NCBI GenBank assembly: GCA_964399265.1
Contig: CAYNQF010000044.1
Coordinates: 1 to 20,059 of the forward strand
Direction of reading: 5' to 3'
Source of the DNA: WJLY01 sp964399265
Lineage (GTDB): Bacteria; Joyebacterota; Joyebacteria; Joyebacterales; Joyebacteraceae
DNA: 20,059 nt
Part shown: piece by piece, positions 7,634 through 15,562 of the stretch
Numbering within the stretch: position 1 is the first letter of the stretch
Layout: every line of letters begins with the position of its first letter
Notes under the pieces: generated by a model
The model's database searches: none
The model's input: only the letters and a program-made list of their open reading frames with translations
Told to the model about the DNA's origin: nothing
Program-made: the position numbers and the translations under genes

Positions 7634-8263
7634 CTATCTATAAAGGCTCTTGATGGTGCCCCAGCTCGTAGTCTCGACGGGGCTCCAGATGTTGCACTCG
7701 GGGAGCGGTCCCGTGTAGTCACACACGAGGCAGTAGTCCCCCGCCTTGATGATGACGCCCTCGTAGTAGGTCTGGGACGGCATCGGGACCCCGTACGAGG
7801 TGAAGCAGAAGGTTCCTGAGCCGTCTGAGAGCGGCACGCAGTTGATCGTGCCGCCCGTGTTCTCGTAGGCGATGTGCAGCGTCGGCAGCCAGCAGTCCTC
7901 CTCCTCGTACCTGACCTCCCCCACCCACTCGATCTGCTGGACCGGTGCGCCCTGAACGTTCATGCAGCCCGCGGCGGCTTCCGACACGCCACCCGTCGGA
8001 ACGATGTAGCTCGCCTGGAACGGGTTGTCAGGATTGTAGAAGCCGCAGTCGTCGAGACTCGGAAGCGCCAGGTCGACGCGGTCCGGAATCGCAAACCCCA
8101 TGAAACCCCAGGTGACGGTGATGCAGTACTCGAAGCGGCCGCCGCCTATGTCCTGCGCCTGGCCAACGGCGTTGCAGGTGATCGCGGCACCGGCTGGGGG
8201 CACGAACGCCGCCCCGAGCAGCACCGCCGTCGCGATCAGGACAGCTGCTTTTGCGCGCACCAT
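7634..8263 (-). CDS. Cysteine-rich secreted protein of unknown function with SWGxIKxLYR C-terminus
   Basis: A 209-residue exported protein. ATG at 8263 has GAGG 5 bases upstream and begins a clear Sec signal peptide (MVRAKAAVLIATAVLLGAA), probably cleaved near PAGA-AITC. The upstream extension to 8410 has no leader and runs through the promoter. The mature part has ten cysteines (TCNAV, YCITV, DCGFY, GCMNV, DCWLP, NCVPL, FCFTS, YCLVC and ECNIW), an even number consistent with disulfides outside the cytosol. It is rich in Gly, Pro and aromatic residues, suggesting a beta-sandwich-like domain. No known family recognised. It ends TTSWGTIKSLYR, matching the ending of the lipoprotein at 155-877 although the rest of the two proteins shows no resemblance. 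Confidence 0.8.
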   Translation of the reverse strand: MVRAKAAVLIATAVLLGAAFVPPAGAAITCNAVGQAQDIGGGRFEYCITVTWGFMGFAIPDRVDLALPSLDDCGFYNPDNPFQASYIVPTGGVSEAAAGCMNVQGAPVQQIEWVGEVRYEEEDCWLPTLHIAYENTGGTINCVPLSDGSGTFCFTSYGVPMPSQTYYEGVIIKAGDYCLVCDYTGPLPECNIWSPVETTSWGTIKSLYR

Positions 8264-8324
8264 GTGAACCTCGATTCGCTTGCGTGAAGTGGAGGACCGA
8301 ACATACCTACCCAACTGACAGGTG

Positions 8325-8353
8325 ATTCTATCACAGGACATAGTCCTAGTCAA
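8325..8353 (-). promoter_or_regulatory. Strong sigma70-type promoter with inverted repeat in the spacer
   Basis: On the minus strand TTGACT (8353-8348) is followed by exactly 17 bases and TAGAAT (8330-8325), each five of six to consensus. It would drive the cysteine-rich secreted protein with a leader of about 55 bases. The spacer holds a perfect inverted repeat, AGGAC-ATA-GTCCT (8335-8347), in the position where a repressor or MerR-type activator could bind. That role is inference. Confidence 0.6.
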
Positions 8354-8453
8354 GAAGCACAGGATGTGCCAATCCCTCTTAGCGCTCCCCGGAGGAGGCC
8401 TCGAACGCAAGGATGCCCTTGAATTGGGCCATCTTGGGAGACAGCGGGTCGGG

Positions 8454-10175
8454 CTAGCGGACGTCTGCGCGCCTCAGCCAGGACCTGAGCGAGCGAAGCG
8501 TGCGCGCATTGAGCACGTCGGCCCTGCGGAGCCAGCCGCGCCTCGCGGTGTGCACTCCCAACTCCATCGAGTCAAGGTCGTCAGGCCGGTGGGAGTCCGT
8601 GGAGATGACGATGCCGACCCCCAGGTCGCGCGCCCTGCGCGCGTTGGTGTCGTTGAGGTCGAGCCGTTCGTGGTAGGCGTTGATCTCGAGAGCGGTCCCC
8701 GACTCGGCGGCAGCGTTCATCACGCGCTCGAGGTCGACCGCGTACGGCTCGCGGCTCCCGAGAAGGCGTCCGGTGGGGTGCCCGATGATGTCGACGTTCG
8801 GATTCGCGATCGCGGAGAGGATGCGTCCGGTGATCTGGTCGCTGCTCTGCGCGAACCCACTGTGTATCGATGCGACCACAACGTCGAGCCGTTCCAGGAG
8901 TTCGTCAGGGAAGTCGACGTTCCCGTCGGACAGGATGTCGACCTCTGTCCCCTTCAGGACCGTGAAGTTCCTGAGCCGCGCATTCAGCGCGTCGACCTCC
9001 TCCATCTGCCGCTCGAGGCGCTCGATGGCGAGCCCATGCGCGATCCCGAGTGACTTCGAGTGGTCGTTGATGGACATGTACCGGTAGCCCCTGCGTCGAC
9101 ACGCGAGAGCCATATCCTCGATCGTCGCGTGGCCGTCGCTCCAGTCCGAGTGGACGTGGAGATCGCCGCAGACGTCGCCGAGTTCGATCAGGTCCGGCAG
9201 CTCGTCCTTCATCGCCGCCTCGATCTCTCCCCTGTCCTCACGCAGCTCCGGCGGGACGTATGACAGCCCGAGCCTCGAGTAGACCGCTTCCTCTGTCCTG
9301 GAGGCGACTGCCCTCTCTCCCTTGAGCAGCGCGTACTCGTTGAGCTTCAACCCGGCGTCGATCGCGAGCCCGCGCAGCCTCACGTTGTGGTCTGCGGACC
9401 CCGTGAAGTAGACGAGCGCCGCCCCCCACGACGCGGGCTCCACAACGCGAAGGTCGACCTGCAGAGCGCCGGACACACGGACGCTGGCCTTCGTCGACCC
9501 GGCCGCCAGGACCTCCTCCACGTGCTCCAGATGAGTGAACGCCTCGATGACGCGGTCGGGACTCGTGGACGCGACGAGGACGTCGATGTCGCCGATCGTC
9601 TCGCGGTAGCGCCTCACCGATCCGGCCAACTCGATCCGCTTGACCTCCCTCATGCGGCCGAGTTCCTCGACGATTCTCCTCCCGATGGGGAGCACGACAC
9701 CGAGTGTCAGTCTGCCGGAACGCGACTCGTAGGCCGTGACGCCGGCGCGGATATTCTCGACCTTCTTCTTCCCCATGCCGGGCAGTTCGAGGATCTTGTC
9801 GCCCCTGAGCGCGCGCTTGAGCTTGGAGAGAGACCTAACGTTCAGCTTCGTCCACAGAAGACCGATGGTCTTCGGGCCGAGCCCAGGCACCTCGAGCAGT
9901 TCGATGAGGCCCTTCGGAATGCTCTTGCGCTCGTCCTCGAGAGCCGACATCTTCCCGGTCTCGAGGTACTCCTCGATGAGCGTGGCTGTCCCCTCGCCGA
10001 TCCCGGGTATCTCACGGACCGCGCCCGAAGAGGACAGCTCGGCGATGTCGGCGCTCAGGCCTTCCACTATGCGGGACGCCCGCCTGTACGCGTTCACGCG
10101 GAACGCGTTAGCTCCCTTGATCTCGAGCACGTCGGCCAACGTCTGGAACGCCGCGGATATCTCTTCGTTCTTCAT
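8454..10175 (-). CDS. polX: Family X DNA polymerase with C-terminal PHP domain (PolX)
   Basis: A 573-residue bacterial PolX, a gap-filling repair polymerase fused to a PHP phosphoesterase. The N-terminal helical 8-kDa-like domain and helix-hairpin-helix motifs (PGIGEG about 57-62, PGLGPKT about 97-103, PGMGKKK about 132-138) bind DNA. The nucleotidyltransferase core has AGSVRRYRETIGDIDVLVAS with the GS and DID motifs (about 185-198), and a third acidic residue in LQVDLRV (about 241). The PHP domain starts at DLHVHSDWSDGH (about 338) and keeps GTEVDI, SIHSGF, IGHPTGR and STDSHRPDD metal-site motifs, so 3'-5' exonuclease activity is likely. ATG at 10175 has GAGGG about 10 bases upstream. A TTG at 10184 is too close to it. 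It follows rtcB by 86 bases on the same strand. Confidence 0.95.
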   Translation of the reverse strand: MKNEEISAAFQTLADVLEIKGANAFRVNAYRRASRIVEGLSADIAELSSSGAVREIPGIGEGTATLIEEYLETGKMSALEDERKSIPKGLIELLEVPGLGPKTIGLLWTKLNVRSLSKLKRALRGDKILELPGMGKKKVENIRAGVTAYESRSGRLTLGVVLPIGRRIVEELGRMREVKRIELAGSVRRYRETIGDIDVLVASTSPDRVIEAFTHLEHVEEVLAAGSTKASVRVSGALQVDLRVVEPASWGAALVYFTGSADHNVRLRGLAIDAGLKLNEYALLKGERAVASRTEEAVYSRLGLSYVPPELREDRGEIEAAMKDELPDLIELGDVCGDLHVHSDWSDGHATIEDMALACRRRGYRYMSINDHSKSLGIAHGLAIERLERQMEEVDALNARLRNFTVLKGTEVDILSDGNVDFPDELLERLDVVVASIHSGFAQSSDQITGRILSAIANPNVDIIGHPTGRLLGSREPYAVDLERVMNAAAESGTALEINAYHERLDLNDTNARRARDLGVGIVISTDSHRPDDLDSMELGVHTARRGWLRRADVLNARTLRSLRSWLRRADVR

Positions 10176-10261
10176 GACGTTCAAACCCTCGCTCGGTCCC
10201 GGTCTTCCTCAACGTGGCGCCGGTCGCGTGCTCCTCAGCGCTCCGCCGGCCCGGACGTCTC

Positions 10262-11716
10262 TCAGCCCTTTATCACGCCCAGCGGTCTGAGCCTCGCCAC
10301 GCGGCGCGCGATCCCGGCCCTCTCGGTGACGCCCACCACGTCGGCCACGTCCTTGTAGGCCTCCGGCATCTCCTCCGCCAGCGTGCCCTTCCCGGTCGCC
10401 ATGACCACCACTCCCCTCCGGGATAGCTCCTCTGCTATCCGGCGCCCGTGCGCCGCCTTCCTGGCCTTGTTGCGGGACATCACGCGGCCGGCGCCGTGAC
10501 ACGAACTCCCGAACGTGTCGGAGAGCGCACGCTCCGTGCCCACACAGACGTACGAACTCCGTCCCATGTCGCCCGGGACGAGCACGGGTTGTCCGACGCC
10601 GCGGTAGACGGACGGGACGTCGGGATGGCCCGCGGGAAACGCGCGGGTGGCGCCCTTCCTGTGAACGCAGAGGCGCTTTCTCTCTCCGTTCACGTCGTGC
10701 GTCTCGATCTTGGCGATGTTGTGGCAGACGTCGTAGACGAGCCTTAGACCGAGGGACTCCTCGCTCCCGCCCATGACGCGCGCCACCGACCTGAACGAGA
10801 GCGCCATCATGACCTGTCTGTTCGCCCAGGCGTAGTTGGCCGCGCACGCCATCGCAGCCAGGTAGTCGCGTCCCTCTGTCGACTCGACGGGAGCACACGC
10901 GAGCTGCCTGTCGGGAAGAACGATCCCGTACTTCGACACGGCGCCCTGCATCACATCGAGGTAGTCGTCGCACACCTGATAGCCGAGGCCGCGAGAGCCC
11001 GAGTGTATGAGCAGCGTAACGCGCCCCTCCTCGAGGCCGAACGTGCGGGCGGCCGCGGCGTCGAAGACCTCGTCGACGACACCGACCTCCATGAAGTGGT
11101 TGCCCGAACCGAGAGTCCCGACCTGGTCGAGCCCGCGCTCGACCGCGCGCTTGCCGACCTTCGAGGCGTCCGCGGTGGCCAGACGACCGCCCTCCTCGGT
11201 CCGCTCGAGGTCCTCCGGCTTCCCGTACCCTCGCTCGACCGACCAGGCGGCGCCACGCTGCAGGACCGACGCGAGTTCGTTGCGCGAGAGCTTTCCGATC
11301 GCGCCCGACGACCCGAGTCCGCACGGCACGTCTCTGAAGAGCGCGCCGACCACGTCGGTGAGACGCGGCATTACTTCGCCAGCGTCCATCGATGAGGCGA
11401 CGAGCCTGACCCCGCAGTTGATGTCGTACCCGACACCCCCGGGAGAGATCACTCCGCCACTCGACGGGTCGGTCGCCGCCACTCCTCCGATGGGAAACCC
11501 GTAGCCCCAGTGGATGTCGGGCATGGCAAGGGACGCGCCGACGATGCCCGGAAGGTGTGCGACGTTCGCGACCTGGTCGACGGCGTTCTCCCGCCTGATG
11601 TGCGCCATGAGCCTGTCGTCCGCGTAGATCCTGCCCACGACGCGCATGCCGCCCTCACGCGGGATCTCCCACACGCACTCCGAGACCTGCTTCATGCTGT
11701 GTTGTGCAGATGGCAT
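10262..11716 (-). CDS. rtcB: RNA-splicing ligase RtcB
   Basis: A 484-residue GTP-dependent RNA ligase that joins 2',3'-cyclic phosphate (or 3'-phosphate) and 5'-OH RNA ends. Manganese-site motifs are intact: GYDINCG (D98, C101), GSGNHF (H207), LIHSGSRG (H238) and VCHNIAK (H332). SSCHGAGR contains the His guanylylated during catalysis (H407). The N-terminus WEIPREGGMRVVGRIYAD and MPDIHWGYGFPIGGV matches full-length family members. No intein interrupts it. ATG at 11716 has AGG 7 bases upstream. The ATG at 11695 is a possible alternative. The start lies 8 bases after the archease stop codon, so ligase and activator are cotranslated. The role could be tRNA repair or stress-related rRNA/mRNA repair. 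Confidence 0.96.
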   Translation of the reverse strand: MPSAQHSMKQVSECVWEIPREGGMRVVGRIYADDRLMAHIRRENAVDQVANVAHLPGIVGASLAMPDIHWGYGFPIGGVAATDPSSGGVISPGGVGYDINCGVRLVASSMDAGEVMPRLTDVVGALFRDVPCGLGSSGAIGKLSRNELASVLQRGAAWSVERGYGKPEDLERTEEGGRLATADASKVGKRAVERGLDQVGTLGSGNHFMEVGVVDEVFDAAAARTFGLEEGRVTLLIHSGSRGLGYQVCDDYLDVMQGAVSKYGIVLPDRQLACAPVESTEGRDYLAAMACAANYAWANRQVMMALSFRSVARVMGGSEESLGLRLVYDVCHNIAKIETHDVNGERKRLCVHRKGATRAFPAGHPDVPSVYRGVGQPVLVPGDMGRSSYVCVGTERALSDTFGSSCHGAGRVMSRNKARKAAHGRRIAEELSRRGVVVMATGKGTLAEEMPEAYKDVADVVGVTERAGIARRVARLRPLGVIKG

Positions 11717-11724
11717 TGCCGAAC

Positions 11725-12156
11725 CTACGTGTCGAAGATGACGCGGACCACCCAATGGTCGCCCTGCCGCCGGAGGACGAGGTCGTGATAGGTAGGCGCC
11801 TTGAGCTCGACGGCGACGCCGTGCCGCTCGGGGTCGAAGGTCTCGCCGGACGCCAGCGCCCGGAGCCGTCCGTCATCCATCTCGACGACGGAGAACTCGC
11901 AGAGCAGCACGCGCCTGCTCTCGTAGATGTAAAGAAGCTCCGCCAGCCAGCGCACGAGCAGGGCCTCGCGGTCGCCGGCGCGCGCCTCGACGTCGACCGG
12001 GAAGGTCTCCACGGCCTGCACTGAGTCGAGCGGGCAGATGAGATCGAACATTGCCGCCGCCGCGCTCTCAAAGGCGGCGTGGAGAGTGGGCGCCGTCAGC
12101 TCGATGCCGCTGTCGGCCGTGTGGTCCAGTTCCTTGTAGTCGGGGCGAGCGCCCAA
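11725..12156 (-). CDS. Archease, RtcB cofactor
   Basis: A 143-residue archease. The hallmark LDHTADSGIE (D11, H12, D15) and the C-terminal VIFDT with a conserved Asp form the metal-binding site. The middle carries LLVRWLAELLYIYES and GVAVELKAPTYHDL, both typical of the family. Archease accelerates guanylylation of RtcB and permits multiple turnovers and wider nucleotide use. The start is TTG at 12156 with GGAGG only 4 bases upstream. No ATG or GTG is available before the conserved region, and the resulting N-terminus length is normal. Genes for archease and RtcB are adjacent in many archaea and bacteria, and here only 8 bases separate them. Confidence 0.94.
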   Translation of the reverse strand: MGARPDYKELDHTADSGIELTAPTLHAAFESAAAAMFDLICPLDSVQAVETFPVDVEARAGDREALLVRWLAELLYIYESRRVLLCEFSVVEMDDGRLRALASGETFDPERHGVAVELKAPTYHDLVLRRQGDHWVVRVIFDT

Positions 12157-12226
12157 TGCTCCTCCGGCCCGCGCCGCGGGACACGACCCTGGGACCTACA
12201 TCGGCAGAGCGGGCAGAGCACGCCTG

Positions 12227-14119
12227 CTATCCGGCGCCTCCGCCTCCTCCACCGCCTCCCCCCCCACCTCCACCGGTCCCGCCGCCTCCGGTTCCGCTCG
12301 CGCTGCTCATCGCGCTGCCGGCGACGGCCACCATGCTCGACAGACCTTCGGACAGCCCGGATATGCTGCCGCCGAGTCCCTCGCCCATCCTGCCGGCGGC
12401 TCCTGCATACCAGCCCGCCGCGAATGCCCTGCCGGCCGACGCCTCGAGCTGCGGGATCATGGGCTCGAGCTGTTCGAGCACCTGCTTGGCCACGCCCAGG
12501 GTCACGGCGTAAACGAGGAAGCGCTCCCAGAGTATGATAGACATGGGAGGCGCCTCATCGAGAGAGGAGAAGTGCACGAGGTACTTCCTGAGCGCCTGCC
12601 ATTTCTTGAACTCCTCCGCCGCCTCCGCGCTCCTTCGCTTAATGAGCTGCGAGAGACCGATCACGACGATTCCCGTCACCAGCGGTACGATCCCGAGCAG
12701 CTGCTGCGTCGAGACGGTGATGATGAAACCCAGCGCCGTCGTGAGGCCTCCCACGGCCGTCACGACGAAGGCCATCGTCGTGCTCTTCTTCTCGAGCAGT
12801 CCCTCCGACTCGGCCGCCTTGACGACCTTCTTCTTCCACTTCGTGAACCATGAGTGGAACTTCTGCGAGTTCTTCTGCGCGTCCTTCTTGAACTCGTAGA
12901 GAGAGAGGCTGTTGCCGCGGGCGCTGCTCGCCGAGAAGAGGAACGCGAGAAGGCTGCGCTCGTAGCGGGAGAGTTCGGCCGTGTCCTTGTCCGTCCTGTC
13001 GATGATGTAGTCATACTCCGGCAGGCCGCCCAGCTTCTCGAAGAGTCCCCTGTCCTCGTGCTTGACCTCGCGGATCTTGAAGTACCCGCGGCGAGCCATG
13101 TCCATGATCGTGGCGACCATGTCGCCGGCGCCCACGACTCCGGAGTTGTAGAGGTAGCCGACGACCGCGGGCGGCCTCTCGGACGGCGGCTCGCGGAAGT
13201 AGTCGCCGGCGAACTGGACCGAGTGCTCCTTACCGAAGCGCCTGAACACGAGGAACCAGACTAGGAGCGCGGCGACCGCGACCACGATCGCGACCACTCC
13301 GGCAGTCTTCTGCGCGGCCGTCCTGAGAGCCAGGCTGCGCTGCGCCTGGAGGCGCCTCTCGTTGGCGTCCTCGACCCACTTGCTCTCCTCGGCGAATGCC
13401 TTGTCCCATATGGCGCCCGACGCGCGCGTCCGGGCGTCGGGAACGAGGTCCGGCGGGAAGAGGATCCGCATCTCCACGAACTGCCCCGGCGGGAGGTTGT
13501 CGGCCTCGAAGGTGATGGTCTGCGCGTCGACTATGTCGTACCTGCTCGTGAGCGTCGTGTGGAGCCAGGCCCGCACCTTGTCCTTGTCGGCGCCGGGCGG
13601 AAGGTGGATGGTCCCGGTGACCCTTCTGGTAGGGACGTCCCAGGCGTCGCCCACGAACTTCCAGTAGAGCTGCGCGTAGTCGTCGTAGACGGCTACGGCG
13701 TCGTCGACCCTGTAGGAAATGTCAAACGTGCGGCTCTCGTCGTCGGCGCGGTAGAACCACTTGGCGTAAACGTACGCTCCCTCGTAGTTGTACGACACCC
13801 AGTAGTCCCCGGGCGGGCGGTCCTCGTCTATCTCCTGCCTGGGACGCTCCGTGAAAGGCTCGCCGGCCTCCCCGATGCGGAAGTCGCTGATCTCGACACG
13901 CGATCCTCCGACGGTCCTCAACTTCTCGACCTTGTAGTATGCGAAGGTGAAACTGCCGTCGAAGGCGAAGGTCCGCTGCTCCCCGAAGTCGAAGCCACCG
14001 TCGGGACGGACGACGACGTCGATCTTGACGTCGCTTACCACGTAGTCCTTGGAGAATGCCGGAGCGGTCAGGACCGCAAGCACGATGACGATAGCAAACG
14101 CACGAATCACACCGCGCAT
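12227..14119 (-). CDS. DUF2207 domain membrane protein with poly-glycine C-terminus
   Basis: A 630-residue predicted inner-membrane protein. The signal peptide (MRGVIRAFAIVIVLAVLTAPAFS) is followed by a large extracytoplasmic DUF2207 domain beginning DYVVSDVKIDVVVRPDGGFDFGEQRTFAF. A membrane helix at about 277-294 (VVAIVVAVAALLVWFLVF) follows, then a cytosolic part with VVGYLYNSGVVGAGDMVATIMDMARRGYF, a winged-helix-like element usual in this family. Next come two helices (about 450-490), then a further soluble part ending in a glycine-rich tail (GTGGGGTGGGGGGG...). ATG at 14119 has GGAGG 5 bases upstream. Upstream in-frame ATGs at 14131 and 14134 do not. DUF2207 proteins are often encoded next to LemA, which occurs here about 6 kb away. 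The function of the family is unknown. Confidence 0.9.
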   Translation of the reverse strand: MRGVIRAFAIVIVLAVLTAPAFSKDYVVSDVKIDVVVRPDGGFDFGEQRTFAFDGSFTFAYYKVEKLRTVGGSRVEISDFRIGEAGEPFTERPRQEIDEDRPPGDYWVSYNYEGAYVYAKWFYRADDESRTFDISYRVDDAVAVYDDYAQLYWKFVGDAWDVPTRRVTGTIHLPPGADKDKVRAWLHTTLTSRYDIVDAQTITFEADNLPPGQFVEMRILFPPDLVPDARTRASGAIWDKAFAEESKWVEDANERRLQAQRSLALRTAAQKTAGVVAIVVAVAALLVWFLVFRRFGKEHSVQFAGDYFREPPSERPPAVVGYLYNSGVVGAGDMVATIMDMARRGYFKIREVKHEDRGLFEKLGGLPEYDYIIDRTDKDTAELSRYERSLLAFLFSASSARGNSLSLYEFKKDAQKNSQKFHSWFTKWKKKVVKAAESEGLLEKKSTTMAFVVTAVGGLTTALGFIITVSTQQLLGIVPLVTGIVVIGLSQLIKRRSAEAAEEFKKWQALRKYLVHFSSLDEAPPMSIILWERFLVYAVTLGVAKQVLEQLEPMIPQLEASAGRAFAAGWYAGAAGRMGEGLGGSISGLSEGLSSMVAVAGSAMSSASGTGGGGTGGGGGGGGGGGGGAG

Positions 14120-14161
14120 GACTGCCTCCATCATGTCGAGACGGCGACGCCGAGCCTGCGC

Positions 14162-14226
14162 CGCAGCGCCGGGACCCGGACTAGGCTACTCCCGGCCCGC
14201 GCGCAGCGCCGGGACCCGGACTAGGC
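14162..14226. repeat. Direct repeat of 25 bp, 40-bp period, each with a palindromic core
   Basis: The 25-base unit CGCAGCGCCGGG followed by ACCCGGACTAGGC occurs identically at 14162-14186 and 14202-14226, separated by 15 bases. Each copy contains CCGGG-A-CCCGG, a perfect short inverted repeat. The second copy includes the TAG stop codon of the PmbA gene (14223-14221), so the repeat looks like a local duplication of the gene's very end into the space before the DUF2207 gene. Confidence 0.85.
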
Positions 14227-15561
14227 CGAGATCGAAACGTCGCGCATCAGCAGATACGGATACCTGTGGCTGCCCACGAACCCGAACTGGCCCACCCTCT
14301 CCACGTCGCTGGAGACGGCGATCACGTTGTCGCGCAGCAGCTTGTAGATGTTGCCCGCGACCATCGTGTCCTTGACCCTTCCTCTGATCTTGCCGCCCTC
14401 GACCTTGAACCCCAGAGAGATGTTCCCCGAGAAGTCGCCGGCTATCAGATTGCTCATCAGGATGCCCATGATACGGTCGACCACCACTCCGTTCGTGACG
14501 CCGGCCAGAAGCTCCTCGTGCGTCGCGTCGCCGCCGGCCATCTCCCAGTTGGTGATCTCCGGCGCCGGCATCTTGCCCAGGTCCTTGCTCATCACCAGTC
14601 GCTTCGCCCTGGCCGCATTGCCGGTGAGCGGAAGCGCAAGCTTAGTGGCGGTCCTGAGGTCGGTGAGGAAGTTCCTGAGAACTCCCTTCTCTATGACGGT
14701 CGTCCTCTGCATGGGAACGCCTTCATCGTCGAACGGCCCGGTCGCGTAGCCTCCCCTTGCCAGGCCGTCGTCGTAGATGGTCACACGCTCGTCGAAGACG
14801 CGTTCTCCCAGCTTGCCGGCGAGCGGCGAGATGCCCCGCTCCACGATGGACCCGCTAACGCCGTAGTGCAGGGTCAGGAAGATGTCGGCCACGGCTCTGG
14901 GCGTAAGCAGCACCGTCGTAGGGCCTCCGTCCACTGCCGCGTTCTTCCGCCCGTTCTTGATGTCGTCGATCACACGCGACACCAGCTTCTGTCCGTCGGG
15001 GTCGAGGGCCGACCCGCCGTAGTATCCTCCGCAGTCCAGCATGTTCGTACCCTCGATGAGCCTGCCGCTCACCGCGAACCTGTAGAGCGTGCGCTCGTAC
15101 TCCGACTCGAGTCCGGACGAGGTGGCGACCGACACGGTCTGGACCTCGCGGATCGTCGCGCAGTCACACATCAGCTCGTGGTCGTACGCAAGCAGCCTGT
15201 CGATGGCGTCCTTCGGCCTGGCCATCATGTCGTCGACCTCCAGGCCCTTGACCATCTCGTCGCTCGTCGACACCTCAGGCATGTGGACGGGGCCCGCGAA
15301 CTGGAAAGGGGCCGGGTCGCCGAACTCGGCCGTCGCCAGCGCCGCCTCGGCCAGAGCGTCCGGATCGTCGGTCCTCGTGCTGGTCGCGAAGCCCACCTTC
15401 CCGTCCTTGACTACCCGCAGTGCCGCCCCGCTCTCCTCGGTCCGCGACACGCCCTTGAGCTTGTTGGCCTCGAACTCGACCTCGGTACGGAGGCTCGTGA
15501 GACCGTAGACCTCGCAACTCGACGCTCCCTTCGCCCTGGCTCTCTCGATGATGGTCTTCAC
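14221..15561 (-). CDS. pmbA: TldE/PmbA family metalloprotease-related protein
   Basis: A 446-residue partner of TldD. The N-terminal domain (ASSCEVYGLTSLRTEVEFEAN, then GAALRVVKDGKVGFATST) and the C-terminal domain (TTVLLTPRAVADIF, GERVFDERVTIYDDG, GVLRNFLTDLRTA, GGDATHEELLAGVTNGVVV) follow the PmbA/TldE pattern. The HExxxH zinc motif of TldD is absent, as usual for TldE, which acts in a heterodimer with TldD to trim unfolded or modified peptides such as microcin B17 precursor and CcdA. The start is taken as GTG at 15561, with GGAGG 8 bases upstream and just 1 base beyond the TldD stop. A GTG at 15570 would overlap TldD and has no usable spacing. Its stop codon lies inside the 25-bp repeat. 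Confidence 0.93.
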   Translation of the reverse strand: MKTIIERARAKGASSCEVYGLTSLRTEVEFEANKLKGVSRTEESGAALRVVKDGKVGFATSTRTDDPDALAEAALATAEFGDPAPFQFAGPVHMPEVSTSDEMVKGLEVDDMMARPKDAIDRLLAYDHELMCDCATIREVQTVSVATSSGLESEYERTLYRFAVSGRLIEGTNMLDCGGYYGGSALDPDGQKLVSRVIDDIKNGRKNAAVDGGPTTVLLTPRAVADIFLTLHYGVSGSIVERGISPLAGKLGERVFDERVTIYDDGLARGGYATGPFDDEGVPMQRTTVIEKGVLRNFLTDLRTATKLALPLTGNAARAKRLVMSKDLGKMPAPEITNWEMAGGDATHEELLAGVTNGVVVDRIMGILMSNLIAGDFSGNISLGFKVEGGKIRGRVKDTMVAGNIYKLLRDNVIAVSSDVERVGQFGFVGSHRYPYLLMRDVSISA

Positions 15562-15562
15562 G

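Noticed and set aside
10262..11716. Possible intein in rtcB
   Set aside because: RtcB often hosts inteins, but this protein is of normal length with uninterrupted motifs.
12051..12512. Proline-rich plus-strand open frame
   Set aside because: Antisense of the poly-glycine tail of the DUF2207 protein. There is no independent coding evidence.
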